Made by a program: the position numbers and the translations under genes. Shown one piece after another: positions 18,177 to 27,773 of a stretch of DNA of 64,000 bases; within the stretch, counting starts at the first letter, position 1; the number at the start of each line of letters is the position of its first letter. Location: assembly GCF_943788075.1 (NCBI RefSeq), contig NZ_CALSOW010000004.1:62001-126000 (forward strand), read 5' to 3'. The notes under the pieces are model-generated. The model had not been told where the DNA came from, searched no databases, and worked only from the letters and a program-made list of their open reading frames with translations. Origin of the DNA: an uncultured Candidatus Pelagibacter sp. Its GTDB lineage: Bacteria > Pseudomonadota > Alphaproteobacteria > Pelagibacterales > Pelagibacteraceae.

Positions 18177-20268
18177 CTGCTAATAAAAGTAAAGCAACAA
18201 TATTAGTAATTTTTATCATTGGATTAATAGCTGGACCTGCTGTATCTTTATAAGGATCTCCAACAGTATCACCAGTTACAGCAGCTTTGTGAGCTTCTGA
18301 ACCTTTTCCACCGTGATTTCCATCCTCAATATACTTCTTAGCATTATCCCAAGCTCCTCCACCAGCAGTCATTGATACAGCAACAAATAGTCCTGTAATA
18401 ATTACTCCTAACAACATAGCTCCAACAGCAGCTAGCGCAGCTACTTGGCCACCAATTAAAAGAATTATAAAATAAAGAACAACTGGAGATAAAACAGGCA
18501 ATAAAGATGGTAATATCATTTCTTTAATTGCTGCCACAGTTAAAAGATCAACTAATTTAGCATAATCTGGTTTCTGTTTTCTCTTCATAATACCAGGAAA
18601 TTTTTTAAATTGTCTTCTAACCTCAATTACTACTGCTCCCCCTGCTCTTCCAACAGCTTGCATTCCCATTGAGCCAAATAGGTAAGGTAACATTCCACCA
18701 ATTAATAAACCTACAACCACGTAAGGATTAGATAAATCAAACGTTACAACAATACCTTCTAATTTAGAACCGGCTACATTTGAGAAATGTTTAATATCTT
18801 CGACATAAGCTGCAAATAAAACTAATGCTCCTAAACCTGCTGAGCCAATTGCATAACCTTTGGTAACAGCTTTTGTTGTGTTTCCTACCGCATCAAGAGC
18901 ATCTGTAGTTTTTCTAACTTTTTTATCTAAATTAGACATCTCAGCAATTCCACCAGCATTATCTGTAACTGGGCCGTATGCATCTAATGCAACAACCATA
19001 CCAGCTAAAGCTAACATTGTAGTAACAGCAATTGCTATACCGAAAAGTCCAGCGATAGCATTAGTAGCTAAAATTCCAGCAACAATTATTAAAGCAGGCA
19101 CAGCAGTAGCTTCCATAGAAACAGCTAAACCTTGAATAACATTAGTACCATGACCTGTTGTAGATGAAGCGGCAACAGATTTTACTGGTCTATAATTTGT
19201 ACCTGTGTAATACTCAGTGATCCAAATTAACAAACCTGTAATCACTAAACCAATTATTCCACAGTAATATAAACTCATTCCATTAAAGCTTTTGCCATTA
19301 ACGTTATATTCCGTAGCAAAACCTATTACATAATCTGTCACTGGATACAAAATAGCTATTGAAGTAACTGCCGATACAACAAACCCCTTGTATAAAGCAT
19401 TCATTACATTTTTATCTTTTCCAAGCTTAACAAAAAAAGTTCCAAGAATTGAAGTTATAATACAAGCACCACCAATTGTTAAAGGGTAAATCATCATGCT
19501 CATATCGCCTTGAAAGAAAATAGATGACAAAACCATAGTTGCTACAATTGTAACAGCATAAGTTTCAAATAAATCTGCAGCCATCCCCGCACAATCACCC
19601 ACGTTATCACCAACGTTATCTGCAATAACAGCAGGGTTTCTTGGATCATCTTCAGGTATACCAGCTTCAACTTTACCCACTAAATCAGCACCAACATCAG
19701 CACCTTTTGTGAATATACCCCCTCCTAGTCTTGCAAAAATTGAAATCAAAGACGCACCAAAACCTAGGGCAACAAGTGCATTAACAATTTCTCTTTCATC
19801 AATATTAAATTTTAATAAATAATAGTAATAAACTGCTATAGCTAATAGTGCTAGACCAGCAACCAACATACCAGTTACAGCACCTGATTTAAATGCAACA
19901 GATAAGCCTTGGGCAAGACCTTTTCTTGATGCCTCTGCAGTTCTTACATTAGCTTCAACAGAAACTAGCATTCCAACATAACCTGCAATACCAGATAATG
20001 TAGCACCCACTAAATATCCTAAACCAACTAAAGGACTAAATGCGATGCTTACTATTACTAAAACAACCACACCAACAATAGCTATTGTTTTGTATTGTCT
20101 TGCTAGATAAGCTTTGGCTCCAATTTGAATTGCTGAAGCAATATCTTGCATTTTAGCATTACCTGCACTTTGATTTAAAATATTTTTACCTGTAAAAAAT
20201 CCGTAAACTATGGATAATAAACCAGCTCCGATTGTGTATAATAAAATAGTCTCTACTGTTTCGCTCAT
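18163..20268 (-). CDS. hppA: Proton-translocating pyrophosphatase, K+-independent type
   Basis: Inner-membrane pump that couples pyrophosphate hydrolysis to proton export. It is 701 aa with about 16 helices. [13 protein letters not shown] (189-201) and [19 protein letters not shown] (217-235) are the pyrophosphate and Mg sites. [10 protein letters not shown] (462-471) has Lys466 and Thr469, the signature of the K+-independent class. A matching Asp-rich site occurs near the C-terminus ([11 protein letters not shown]). It is last in the leftward rib-nusB-thiL run but has its own 79-base leader with a possible promoter. It recovers energy from biosynthetic pyrophosphate. Confidence 0.96.
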   Translation of the reverse strand: MSETVETILLYTIGAGLLSIVYGFFTGKNILNQSAGNAKMQDIASAIQIGAKAYLARQYKTIAIVGVVVLVIVSIAFSPLVGLGYLVGATLSGIAGYVGMLVSVEANVRTAEASRKGLAQGLSVAFKSGAVTGMLVAGLALLAIAVYYYYLLKFNIDEREIVNALVALGFGASLISIFARLGGGIFTKGADVGADLVGKVEAGIPEDDPRNPAVIADNVGDNVGDCAGMAADLFETYAVTIVATMVLSSIFFQGDMSMMIYPLTIGGACIITSILGTFFVKLGKDKNVMNALYKGFVVSAVTSIAILYPVTDYVIGFATEYNVNGKSFNGMSLYYCGIIGLVITGLLIWITEYYTGTNYRPVKSVAASSTTGHGTNVIQGLAVSMEATAVPALIIVAGILATNAIAGLFGIAIAVTTMLALAGMVVALDAYGPVTDNAGGIAEMSNLDKKVRKTTDALDAVGNTTKAVTKGYAIGSAGLGALVLFAAYVEDIKHFSNVAGSKLEGIVVTFDLSNPYVVVGLLIGGMLPYLFGSMGMQAVGRAGGAVVIEVRRQFKKFPGIMKRKQKPDYAKLVDLLTVAAIKEMILPSLLPVLSPVVLYFIILLIGGQVAALAAVGAMLLGVIITGLFVAVSMTAGGGAWDNAKKYIEDGNHGGKGSEAHKAAVTGDTVGDPYKDTAGPAINPMIKITNIVALLLLAVIAG

Positions 20269-20308
20269 ATAAACCTTAAGGTTGTTGGTTGTTAAATTTT
20301 AAGCCCGG

Positions 20309-20336
20309 ACAATACAAAAAAAGCTAAAAAAGACAA
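20309..20336 (-). promoter_or_regulatory. Candidate promoter for hppA
   Basis: On the minus strand TTGTCT (20331-20336) and TATTGT (20309-20314) are 16 bases apart in the 79-base gap between thiL and hppA, a long gap for this genome. It is judged by eye only. Confidence 0.3.
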
Positions 20337-20347
20337 TAATTAACTTT

Positions 20348-21307
20348 TTAGAATTGATGTTTAAAACCAGGGTTTTTAATCAGTAAATGCTCACCTTTTT
20401 TATCAATAAAGACTGATTTTTTGTTGTTTGGTCTAATTTTACCAATTTTAGATATTTTAATACCTAATTTCTTAGAAATGTTTTCAATGATTCTAGATTT
20501 AGAGGTACTGGCAGTAAATAAAATCTGATAATCATCTCCATTTGAAATAAAATTTGATTTTTTAAAATCATTCTTTTGTAAATAAATATGCAAATTTTTA
20601 GATATTGGAATTTGTTCTTCCCAAATTTTATAAGATAATTTTTGCTTATTGATCAATTTTTCAAGATCATCAATTAAACCATCCGATATATCTATTGATG
20701 AGTTAGCAAATTTTATTAATTTTTTTGTTAATTTAATTTGAATTTCTGGTTCAAAATATTTATTTAAAAAATATGTTTTAAATTTTTTAGTAGTCTTAAT
20801 CTTATTTTGTAAAATTTTTAATCCGATAAAACTATCACCAAGATTTCCAGTTACATAAATATCATCATGAAGTTTTGCTTTGTTTCTATAAACAATATCT
20901 TTTGAATATCCAACTGATGTAATTGAAAAACTTAGTTTATTAGAAAAAGTTGTATCACCTCCACATAATAAAATCCCATATTTATTTTGCTCTTGTTCTA
21001 ATGAGTTTGAGATTTTAGATAAGTTTCTTTTTGTAAATGATTTTTTATTACCACTGCCTGAGATAAAATAAAATTTTGGCAATACTCCTTTGCAAATCAA
21101 GTCTGAAATAGAAGATCTAATTATCTTTTTAATTACTAGTTCAGGTTTTTTAAAATTTAAAAAATGAGTTCCCTCGTTATAAGTATCTATTGAAATCACC
21201 AAAGATTTTTTTTTATCAAAAAAAACATCGTCGTTTAAATCTAATGAATGCTTATTAAACTTTGATAATTTTGAGAAATATTTTTTAATTAAATCAAATT
21301 CATGCAT
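20348..21307 (-). CDS. thiL: Thiamine-monophosphate kinase
   Basis: Phosphorylates thiamine phosphate to thiamine diphosphate. It is 319 aa, AIR-synthase-like fold. SIDTYNEGTHF (about 35-45) is the metal-binding opening (family DxxxEGxHF). SISDLICKGVLPKFYFISG, LCGGDTTFSNKLSFSIT and NSSIDISDGLIDDLEKL follow as in ThiL. Its 5' end overlaps nusB by 8 bases, typical of the alphaproteobacterial ribH-nusB-thiL group. Confidence 0.93.
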   Translation of the reverse strand: MHEFDLIKKYFSKLSKFNKHSLDLNDDVFFDKKKSLVISIDTYNEGTHFLNFKKPELVIKKIIRSSISDLICKGVLPKFYFISGSGNKKSFTKRNLSKISNSLEQEQNKYGILLCGGDTTFSNKLSFSITSVGYSKDIVYRNKAKLHDDIYVTGNLGDSFIGLKILQNKIKTTKKFKTYFLNKYFEPEIQIKLTKKLIKFANSSIDISDGLIDDLEKLINKQKLSYKIWEEQIPISKNLHIYLQKNDFKKSNFISNGDDYQILFTASTSKSRIIENISKKLGIKISKIGKIRPNNKKSVFIDKKGEHLLIKNPGFKHQF

Positions 21308-21704
21308 TTGATGTTCTTAACTTTTTTCCAACATTATCTAGTAAGGCATTTAAATATTTTGTTTGGGAATCCTCTAGAAAAAAATTTGATGAATTTAAAT
21401 ATTCTTTAATTATAATTTTTATTGAAATATTTGGTTTATATAAAAATTCGTAAGTAGCCGCTTTTAAAATAGTTTGGAAAACTTTATCTAAGTTATCTAA
21501 AATAAATTCATCACCAAGTTTATTATTTAGTTCATCTAATATTAAATCATTACGCTCAATGGTGCCAAAAACTATATCTTTTATAAACTTTTTAAATCTG
21601 TGTTTTGGAAAATCAATATTATCGTCTTCATTATAAAATTTACCATATAATTTTTGAATTATAATAACTCTTGGATTATTCTTTGGATTGAAATGAGTTT
21701 TCAT
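21300..21704 (-). CDS. nusB: Transcription antitermination factor NusB
   Basis: RNA-binding factor for rRNA antitermination, 134 aa. NPRVIIIQKLYGKFYNED is the N-terminal helix (family RxxAxQxLY). FQTILKAATYEFLYKPNISI and IIKEYLNSSNFFLEDSQTKY match the C-terminal half, ending with LNALLDNVGKKL. It overlaps ribH by 4 bases upstream and thiL by 8 downstream. Confidence 0.92.
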   Translation of the reverse strand: MKTHFNPKNNPRVIIIQKLYGKFYNEDDNIDFPKHRFKKFIKDIVFGTIERNDLILDELNNKLGDEFILDNLDKVFQTILKAATYEFLYKPNISIKIIIKEYLNSSNFFLEDSQTKYLNALLDNVGKKLRTSNA

Positions 21705-22090
21705 TTTTGAGACAAAACTGAGTTTACAGCCTTTGCAGCTTCTGCACCTTTTTTTCTTCTTAATTTAGCCTGTTTCATATTAAGGCAAGTTATAATACCA
21801 TTTCCAATGGGTTTCTTATTAAGAACAGATATGTCCATAATTGCATTCGTTGATGCTTGTGAAATAAAATCAAAATGTGGTGTTTGACCCTTGATGACAC
21901 ATCCAAGAGCTAAAAACGCATCATATTTTTTAATATTTTTAGAAATAGTAACTGGTATTTCAAAAACACCAGGAACTCTAACAATACTTACTATGTTAGA
22001 TTTTGGAATTAATCTTAAAGCACTATCAAGAAGACCTTTAGCAATATCTTTATAATAATCCGCTACAACTATTAAGTATTTTTTTTTCAT
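21701..22090 (-). CDS. ribH: 6,7-dimethyl-8-ribityllumazine synthase
   Basis: Penultimate step of riboflavin synthesis. It is 129 aa, shorter than the usual 150 or so because the N-terminal arm is reduced. VPGVFEIPVTISKNI, ALGCVIKGQTPHFDFIS (catalytic His) and NGIITCLNMKQAKLR are conserved. It overlaps ribBX by 4 bases and nusB by 4 bases, so it is tightly coupled. Confidence 0.94.
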   Translation of the reverse strand: MKKKYLIVVADYYKDIAKGLLDSALRLIPKSNIVSIVRVPGVFEIPVTISKNIKKYDAFLALGCVIKGQTPHFDFISQASTNAIMDISVLNKKPIGNGIITCLNMKQAKLRRKKGAEAAKAVNSVLSQK

Positions 22091-23190
22091 TTAATAATTT
22101 CTTGTTTGGTAATTCTTATACCATAACCCTCCAAACCTATAACTTTTTTAGGTGATTTTGTAATCAAGGTCATATTTTTAATTTTTAAATCTTTGATTAT
22201 TTGTGCACCAATACCATAATTTCTAATAAGTTTATCTTTTCCTTTTTTATAAAAATCTTTATTTTTATAGTCTTTAAGAGTTTGGGTAACTGATTTAAGA
22301 TTTGTATCTTTTATAAAAACTAAAACACAATTATTGAATTTTTTAAAATAATTAAGAGTTTTATTGAAAGAATTCGGTAGTTGTTGATTTATTAAATAAT
22401 TTTGTACCACATTTGAAGATATTACTCTAACTCTAGGAGTTATCCCTCTCTTGATAGTTCCTTTAATCAAAGCAAAATGTTCAGATCCATCTAGAAGATT
22501 TTCATAAATTCTAATTTTGTATTTTTGTTTTTTAAATTCTATGAAACTTTTTTTCTTCAATTTGATTAATTTTTCTTTTTTTAATCTATAAGCAATTAAA
22601 TCTTCAATTTTACCAATTTTGAGTTTATGTTTTTTTGCAAAATTAAATAAATCTTGACCCTTAGCCATTGTTCCATCTTCATTCATTATTTCGCAAATTA
22701 CAGCTGAATTATTTTTTTTAGCCAATTTAGATATATCTACTGACGCTTCTGTATGACCGGCTCTAACCAGAACACCTCCATCTTTTGCGATTATTGGGAA
22801 TATATGGCCAGGTGAAACAATATCATTTTTTTTAACATTCTTTTTTGAAGCGATACTGATAGTTTTTGCTCTATCTTTAGCGGAAATTCCTGTTGTAATT
22901 CCCTTTTTGGCTTCAATAGATACAGTAAAAGCAGTTTTGTTTCGTGATTGATTATTTGCAGACATCAAAGTTAAATTTAATCGTTTTGCCTGAATAGAAT
23001 CTAGGGCTAAGCAAATTAAACCACGACCATATTTAGCCATAAAATTTATATTTTTTGCATTTGAATTTGATGTTGAGATAATAAGATCTCCTTCATTTTC
23101 TCTTTTTTCATCATCAACTAGAATAAACATACCACCCTTCTTGGCTACACCGATAATATTTTCGATTGATGTAAAATTATTTTTTGGCAT
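22087..23190 (-). CDS. ribB: 3,4-dihydroxy-2-butanone 4-phosphate synthase with degenerate RibA-like domain (RibBX)
   Basis: The N-terminal half (1-205) is a full RibB: DDEKRENEGDLI (26-37) binds the metal, and DGGVLVRAGHTEASVDI and CEIMNEDGTMA complete the site. It makes the four-carbon riboflavin precursor from ribulose 5-phosphate. The C-terminal half (215-367) aligns with GTP cyclohydrolase II in overall order, but the zinc motif with three cysteines (GDxxxSxRCDCG) is missing; NVVQNYLINQQLPNSF stands there instead. It keeps RNYGIGAQIIKDLKIKNM and the tail YGIRI. This matches the RibBX type, with no expected cyclohydrolase activity. Confidence 0.9.
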   Translation of the reverse strand: MPKNNFTSIENIIGVAKKGGMFILVDDEKRENEGDLIISTSNSNAKNINFMAKYGRGLICLALDSIQAKRLNLTLMSANNQSRNKTAFTVSIEAKKGITTGISAKDRAKTISIASKKNVKKNDIVSPGHIFPIIAKDGGVLVRAGHTEASVDISKLAKKNNSAVICEIMNEDGTMAKGQDLFNFAKKHKLKIGKIEDLIAYRLKKEKLIKLKKKSFIEFKKQKYKIRIYENLLDGSEHFALIKGTIKRGITPRVRVISSNVVQNYLINQQLPNSFNKTLNYFKKFNNCVLVFIKDTNLKSVTQTLKDYKNKDFYKKGKDKLIRNYGIGAQIIKDLKIKNMTLITKSPKKVIGLEGYGIRITKQEIIK

Positions 23191-23770
23191 TAAAATAATT
23201 TCTAACGTATTTAGATAAGATATCTATCTCTATATTAACAAGATCATTTTTTTTAATGGTTGATAAATTTGTTTCATTATAGGTATGAGGGATAACCCAT
23301 ATTTGAAAACCTTTTTTTGAAACTTTTGATATCGTCAGAGAAATACCATTTACACATATCGAGGCTTTTTCGATTAAATTTTTTCGCTCTTTGATTGGAA
23401 TTTTAAATTCAAATAGATAAGACTTATCAATCTTCTTTATGTTAGTGACCGTAGCAATAGTATCAATGTGGCCCTGGCATATATGGCCTGAAATTTTTGT
23501 TCCATATTTTAAAGGTAGTTCAAGATTTATGACATCTTTAATTTTTAAATATTGGAATTTTGATCTAACTAAAGTTTCTTTGGAAAGATAAAATTCCATT
23601 AATTTTGATTTAAATGAAATTAAAGTAAGACAAACACCATCACAAGCTACAGACAAACCCATGTCTTTCTTAGATACTTTAAGATTACTCTTTACAAATA
23701 TATTTAGCCCTTTTGGCCTTTTAATAATTTTTGTAACAACACCCTGATTATATATAATTCCATTAAACAT
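23177..23770 (-). CDS. ribE: Riboflavin synthase, alpha subunit
   Basis: Dismutates two lumazines to riboflavin. It is 197 aa with the two internal lumazine-binding repeats. The first is MFNGIIYNQGVV, SVACDGVCLTLISF and GHICQGHIDTIATV; the second is CVNGISLTISKVSKKGFQIW and the C-terminal NLVNIEIDILSKYV region. The second residue pair is FN rather than the usual FT. It overlaps ribBX by 14 bases and lies one base from ribD. Confidence 0.94.
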   Translation of the reverse strand: MFNGIIYNQGVVTKIIKRPKGLNIFVKSNLKVSKKDMGLSVACDGVCLTLISFKSKLMEFYLSKETLVRSKFQYLKIKDVINLELPLKYGTKISGHICQGHIDTIATVTNIKKIDKSYLFEFKIPIKERKNLIEKASICVNGISLTISKVSKKGFQIWVIPHTYNETNLSTIKKNDLVNIEIDILSKYVRNYFNAKK

Positions 23771-23771
23771 A

Positions 23772-24878
23772 TTAGTTTTTATACAATGTTATTTTATCTT
23801 TGCCTAAAAATAGGTTTAAATTAAACTTATTTTTATAATTATTCTTTAATATATCCAAACTATTAAATTTTAAATACTCGCTATCCTTAGAAAGATTTTT
23901 AGGACTTTTATACAAATAAAATTTATTAAAAATCTTATTTTTTAACAGATGACTAGTTAAGCTATCCCCTCCTTCAATTAATAAATTTCTGCAATTGAAT
24001 GTATATAGTTTTTTCAATATAACTTTAAAATCAAACTTACCTTGTTTATTTACTTTAGATTTAATTAATTGAATCTTTTTTTTCTTAAAATCTAAAATCT
24101 TAGATTTGTCAGCTTGATTATAAAAAATTATAGTATTATTTTTATTTATAGTTTTTATTATGTAGCTATTAATTTTGGTTTGAAGTTTATTATCTAAAAT
24201 AATTCTCTTAGGAGAAAAATTACTAAAACCTTTGATTCTGCAGTTTAATTTTGAATTATCTTTATTTAAGGTTTTGTATGAAACCATTATTGAGTCATTC
24301 TTATATCTCAACAAATGTGTAAATTTATCAGAATGGGCATTTGTAATTTTCTTATTTAATTTACTATAAATAAGGTTATTTTTTGAAACAGCAATTTTGC
24401 CAGTTACATAGGGTAATTTATTTCTTCTATTAAAAAAATAAGTTGAATAAAAATTATTAATTTTATCTTCAAGAAGACCTTTTTTAACTTTAATATTATT
24501 TGATTTTAAAATTTTTAAACTTTTATTTCTTACTCTTCTGTCTATATCCGCAACAGAAAATATCACTTCCTTGATTTTAGATTTAATTATTATATTTGTG
24601 CATGGTGGTGTTAAACCATGATGACAACATGGCTCCAAGGTAACATACATCTTTGAGCCTTTTAAATCATCTATACAATTTTTTATTGCATTAAATTCTG
24701 CATGCGGTCTTCCATTAAATGATGTTTGTCCAATAGAGATTATGTTATCATTTTTAACTATTACACACCCTACGGATGGATTTGATCCTGTAAGACCTTG
24801 ACGAGAATTAGCCAACTTTAGGGCTATCTCCATATAAAATTTATCTTTTAATGAAAATTTATCTTTTTTTGTAGACAT
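23772..24878 (-). CDS. ribD: Bifunctional riboflavin biosynthesis deaminase/reductase RibD
   Basis: Deaminates and then reduces the pyrimidine intermediate. The N-terminal deaminase domain has [10 protein letters not shown] (His, Glu) and [11 protein letters not shown] (zinc cysteines). The C-terminal reductase domain begins with [10 protein letters not shown] and ends with [15 protein letters not shown]. The start at 24878 (MSTKKDKF) is preferred over further-upstream codons, which lie deep inside nrdR. The start at 24833 would avoid overlapping nrdR, so both are possible. Length is about 368 aa. Confidence 0.92.
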   Translation of the reverse strand: MSTKKDKFSLKDKFYMEIALKLANSRQGLTGSNPSVGCVIVKNDNIISIGQTSFNGRPHAEFNAIKNCIDDLKGSKMYVTLEPCCHHGLTPPCTNIIIKSKIKEVIFSVADIDRRVRNKSLKILKSNNIKVKKGLLEDKINNFYSTYFFNRRNKLPYVTGKIAVSKNNLIYSKLNKKITNAHSDKFTHLLRYKNDSIMVSYKTLNKDNSKLNCRIKGFSNFSPKRIILDNKLQTKINSYIIKTINKNNTIIFYNQADKSKILDFKKKKIQLIKSKVNKQGKFDFKVILKKLYTFNCRNLLIEGGDSLTSHLLKNKIFNKFYLYKSPKNLSKDSEYLKFNSLDILKNNYKNKFNLNLFLGKDKITLYKN

Positions 24879-25317
24879 CAAGTTTGTCCACGAATTGCAC
24901 AAAATCTTTTTCTTCTCTAAAGTTTCTGTAAACAGATGCAAAACGAACATATGCAACCGGGTCTAATTCTTTTAAACCCTCCATTACCATTGTCCCAATC
25001 GTATTTGTTGAAATTTCATTTTGCCCTAATTCCTCAAGAGCTCTTGAGATTTTGCTTATAAATTTTTCACCAGTCTCTGTATCAATAGGTCTTTTTTTTA
25101 AAGCAATATAAATTGATTTAGCTAATTTATCCCTATCGAAGGATGATTTTCGGCCATTTTTTTTAATAACCATTAATTCTCTTATTTGAATTCTTTCAAA
25201 AGTAGTAAATCTTTCACCACAAACACACAATCTTCTTCTTCTTATTGCGGTACCATCTTCAGTGGGACGAGAGTCCACTACAGAAGTTTCACCTTTTTTT
25301 TCACAAGGACAAATCAT
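24859..25317 (-). CDS. nrdR: Transcriptional repressor NrdR with unusual zinc knuckles
   Basis: Repressor of ribonucleotide reductase genes, with a zinc ribbon and an ATP cone. It is 152 aa. The ribbon reads [10 protein letters not shown]...[16 protein letters not shown], so the cysteines are at 3, 5, 31 and 33. The family has CxxC twice; here both pairs are CxC. The ATP cone is intact ([34 protein letters not shown]). First gene of the leftward rib run and 4 bases from the glyA end. The frame is otherwise perfect, so the spacing is unlikely to be an indel error. Confidence 0.93.
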   Translation of the reverse strand: MICPCEKKGETSVVDSRPTEDGTAIRRRRLCVCGERFTTFERIQIRELMVIKKNGRKSSFDRDKLAKSIYIALKKRPIDTETGEKFISKISRALEELGQNEISTNTIGTMVMEGLKELDPVAYVRFASVYRNFREEKDFVQFVDKLDVYKKR

Positions 25318-25321
25318 ATCT

Positions 25322-26629
25322 CTATAAATTCTTATATATAGGAAATGATGAAGTTAAAGAAATAACTTCATTTTTAATTTCATTTTCTATCTTGCTATTA
25401 TCATTTGGATTTTCAGATAAACCTTTCAGAGTTTTGGTGATTAATTCACCCACAATTTTAAATTCATTTAAACCAAAACCTCTGGTAGTAGCTGCTTGTG
25501 TGCCCAATCTAATTCCCGATGTAATCATTGGTTTTTCAGTATCAAAAGGAATTCCATTTTTATTACAGGTAATATTTGCTCTAGATAAACTCTCTGCTGC
25601 CAAGTTTCCTTTAACATTATAAGGTCTTAAATCTACTAACATCAAGTGTGTGTCTGTTCCATCTGAATAAATTTTAAATCCATTATTTTTTAATGTTTCA
25701 GCTAACATTTTTGCATTTGCTAAAACAGATTGAATGTAATCTTTAAATTCTGGTTGTAATGCCTCTAAGAAACCAGCAGCTTTAGCAGCTATGATATGCA
25801 TTAATGGGCCACCTTGATAACCAGGAAAAACAGCTGTATTAAATTTTTTTGCTAACTCTTCATGATTGGTTAAAATAATGCCACCTCTCGCACTTCTAAA
25901 AACTTTATGAGTTGTAGAAGTTACGACATGAGCGTGATCACATGGGTTCGGGTATCCTTTTCCCGCAACTAAACCAGAAAAATGAGCCATATCTACCATT
26001 AAATATGCTCCAACTTTGTCAGCTATTTCTCTAAATCTTTTAAAATCTATTACTCTGGAGTATGCACTACCACCAGCAATAATTAATTTTGGTTTATGTT
26101 CTAATGCTAGTTTTTCAACATTATCATAATCAATAAGTTCCGAGTCTTTATCAACTTCATAACCAATTGCATTAAACCATTTACCTGACATCGAAATTTT
26201 AAGACCATGAGTAATATGACCACCAGAATTCAAGCTCATACCCATAAAAGTATCACCAGGATTAAGTAAGGCTAAAAATACAGCACCATTTGCTTGTGCA
26301 CCTGAATGCGGTTGGGCATTAGCAAATTTACAATTAAATAATTCTTTCAATCTTTCAATGGCTAAATTTTCAGCTACATCAACATGTTCACAACCATTGT
26401 AATATCTTTTGCCAGGATACCCTTCTGCGTATTTGTTAGTTAAAACTGAACCTTGTGCCTCTAATACAGCTTGTGAGACAATATTTTCGGAAGCTATCAA
26501 CTCTATATGTTGTTGCTGTCTTAACAGCTCATCTTGAATAGCTTTATAGAGAGCGGGATCTTTTTTAGATAAACTATCTTCAAAAAAACTTTTATAGCTA
26601 TCGTTTAAATATTTTTTTTCACTAGACAT
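25322..26629 (-). CDS. glyA: Serine hydroxymethyltransferase
   Basis: PLP enzyme interconverting serine and glycine with tetrahydrofolate, central to one-carbon metabolism. [10 protein letters not shown] (43-52), [16 protein letters not shown] (65-80) and [12 protein letters not shown] (211-222) are signatures. The PLP lysine is K242 in [14 protein letters not shown], a variant of the usual TTHKTLRGPRGG. It is 435 aa. It can use methylene-THF generated by the sarcosine oxidase encoded at 39-44 kb. The nrdR-glyA adjacency is common in alphaproteobacteria. Confidence 0.97.
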   Translation of the reverse strand: MSSEKKYLNDSYKSFFEDSLSKKDPALYKAIQDELLRQQQHIELIASENIVSQAVLEAQGSVLTNKYAEGYPGKRYYNGCEHVDVAENLAIERLKELFNCKFANAQPHSGAQANGAVFLALLNPGDTFMGMSLNSGGHITHGLKISMSGKWFNAIGYEVDKDSELIDYDNVEKLALEHKPKLIIAGGSAYSRVIDFKRFREIADKVGAYLMVDMAHFSGLVAGKGYPNPCDHAHVVTSTTHKVFRSARGGIILTNHEELAKKFNTAVFPGYQGGPLMHIIAAKAAGFLEALQPEFKDYIQSVLANAKMLAETLKNNGFKIYSDGTDTHLMLVDLRPYNVKGNLAAESLSRANITCNKNGIPFDTEKPMITSGIRLGTQAATTRGFGLNEFKIVGELITKTLKGLSENPNDNSKIENEIKNEVISLTSSFPIYKNL

Positions 26630-26631
26630 AA

Positions 26632-27057
26632 TTAAATTTTTTTAATTCTTTTTAAATGTCTTCCACCTTCAAATTTTGTATTTAAAAAAACACCCACACA
26701 ACTAAGAGCATTTTTTTTGGTTAATAGTCTAGAACCTAATGTAATGATGTTTGCATCGTTATGCAATCTTGATAATTTAGTAGATTTTAAGTTAAAACAT
26801 TGTGCAGCACGTATATTTTTATGTCTATTTGCCGCAATATTCATACCCATACCTGACCCACAAACTAAAATACCAACATTGTTTTTATTTAGCTTAACCC
26901 TTCTAGAAACTTTATGGGCAAAGTCAGGATAATCTACTCTATCATTATTATAAGGACCCATATCTTCAAAAGATATTTTCTTTTCAGATAAATAAGATTT
27001 TATAGTTTCTTTTAATTTGAAGCCAGCGTGATCAGATGAAATAAATATTTTTTTCAA
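26632..27057 (-). CDS. rpiB: Ribose 5-phosphate isomerase B
   Basis: Interconverts ribose 5-phosphate and ribulose 5-phosphate. It is 141 aa. [18 protein letters not shown] opens the family, and [10 protein letters not shown] and [17 protein letters not shown] carry the catalytic Cys and the anion hole. [11 protein letters not shown] is also conserved. The gene precedes glyA by two bases, the usual rpiB-glyA pair. It supplies ribulose 5-phosphate to RibB nearby. Confidence 0.95.
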   Translation of the reverse strand: MKKIFISSDHAGFKLKETIKSYLSEKKISFEDMGPYNNDRVDYPDFAHKVSRRVKLNKNNVGILVCGSGMGMNIAANRHKNIRAAQCFNLKSTKLSRLHNDANIITLGSRLLTKKNALSCVGVFLNTKFEGGRHLKRIKKI

Positions 27058-27058
27058 A

Positions 27059-27700
27059 TTAGTTAAATCTATAATCTAGAACACAAGCAACAAGATGAAT
27101 TCTATTTTCTTCTCCACCATTAAATGCGTTATGATATTTAGTGTTATTAGTAACCCAAACTGATCCATCAGCAGGCATATGTTTTGCAACATTGTCTATA
27201 ACCATTAAACACCCAGGATTACTAATTATTGGTATGTGTAATCTAGGCTCAGGGTCTCTATGCCAACTTAATGTTGATCTAGGTTCTTTTAATAAAATTC
27301 TAACTCGACCTAATTTGAATTTTGATGACAATATATCGTAAACTTCTTTGAAATAAGTGTTTTCATAATCTTTAATAAATTCTGAATATGCAGACTCATC
27401 TATTTCAACATCTCTTGAAACTTCTTTTCCAGTTTTGTCTGGTTTTGTCCAATATACGCCTCTAGCTTTGTTTCCTTTTATAGAATCTGGATCACCAGGA
27501 ATTTGAGTTAAAGAAATGGCTCCAAAATGAGTTACACCACCCCCATCATCAAATTTTTTAGTTTGAATAATTTGATTATATGCTTCCTGTAATTTGGAAA
27601 TATCAAATTTAATATTTTGTTTTTGAAAATCACTAAAATCTAAAAGTCTATCTTCTTTTTTTATATTTAAGTCTACGATCTTTGTGTTATCTATGCTCAT
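27059..27700 (-). CDS. Aspartyl/asparaginyl beta-hydroxylase-like 2-oxoglutarate oxygenase
   Basis: Predicted cytosolic Fe(II)/2-oxoglutarate oxygenase, 213 aa. In the C-terminal half, STLSWHRDPEPRLHIPI gives the HxD iron ligands and the following Arg-x-His-x-Pro motif. KYHNAFNGGEENRIHLVA gives the distal His and the co-substrate Arg. These match the AspH family. There is no signal peptide. The substrate is unknown; it may act on a free amino acid or a protein. One base separates it from rpiB. Confidence 0.78.
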   Translation of the reverse strand: MSIDNTKIVDLNIKKEDRLLDFSDFQKQNIKFDISKLQEAYNQIIQTKKFDDGGGVTHFGAISLTQIPGDPDSIKGNKARGVYWTKPDKTGKEVSRDVEIDESAYSEFIKDYENTYFKEVYDILSSKFKLGRVRILLKEPRSTLSWHRDPEPRLHIPIISNPGCLMVIDNVAKHMPADGSVWVTNNTKYHNAFNGGEENRIHLVACVLDYRFN

Positions 27701-27710
27701 TGAAATTGTT

Positions 27711-27741
27711 TTGTACTTATTTTAATATATATTTGTATAAT
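27711..27741 (+). promoter_or_regulatory. Candidate promoter for hemB
   Basis: TTGTAC (27711-27716) and TATAAT (27736-27741) are 19 bases apart in the 73-base divergent region between the AspH-like gene and hemB. The spacing is long, and the call rests on a perfect -10 hexamer only. Confidence 0.35.
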
Positions 27742-27773
27742 ACATTTGTCGCATTAATAAAGTGATATAAAAC

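Noticed and set aside
25318..25321. Riboswitch or leader ahead of nrdR and the rib genes
   Set aside because: Only 4 bases separate nrdR from glyA, and the rib genes overlap or abut, so no space exists for an FMN or other aptamer.
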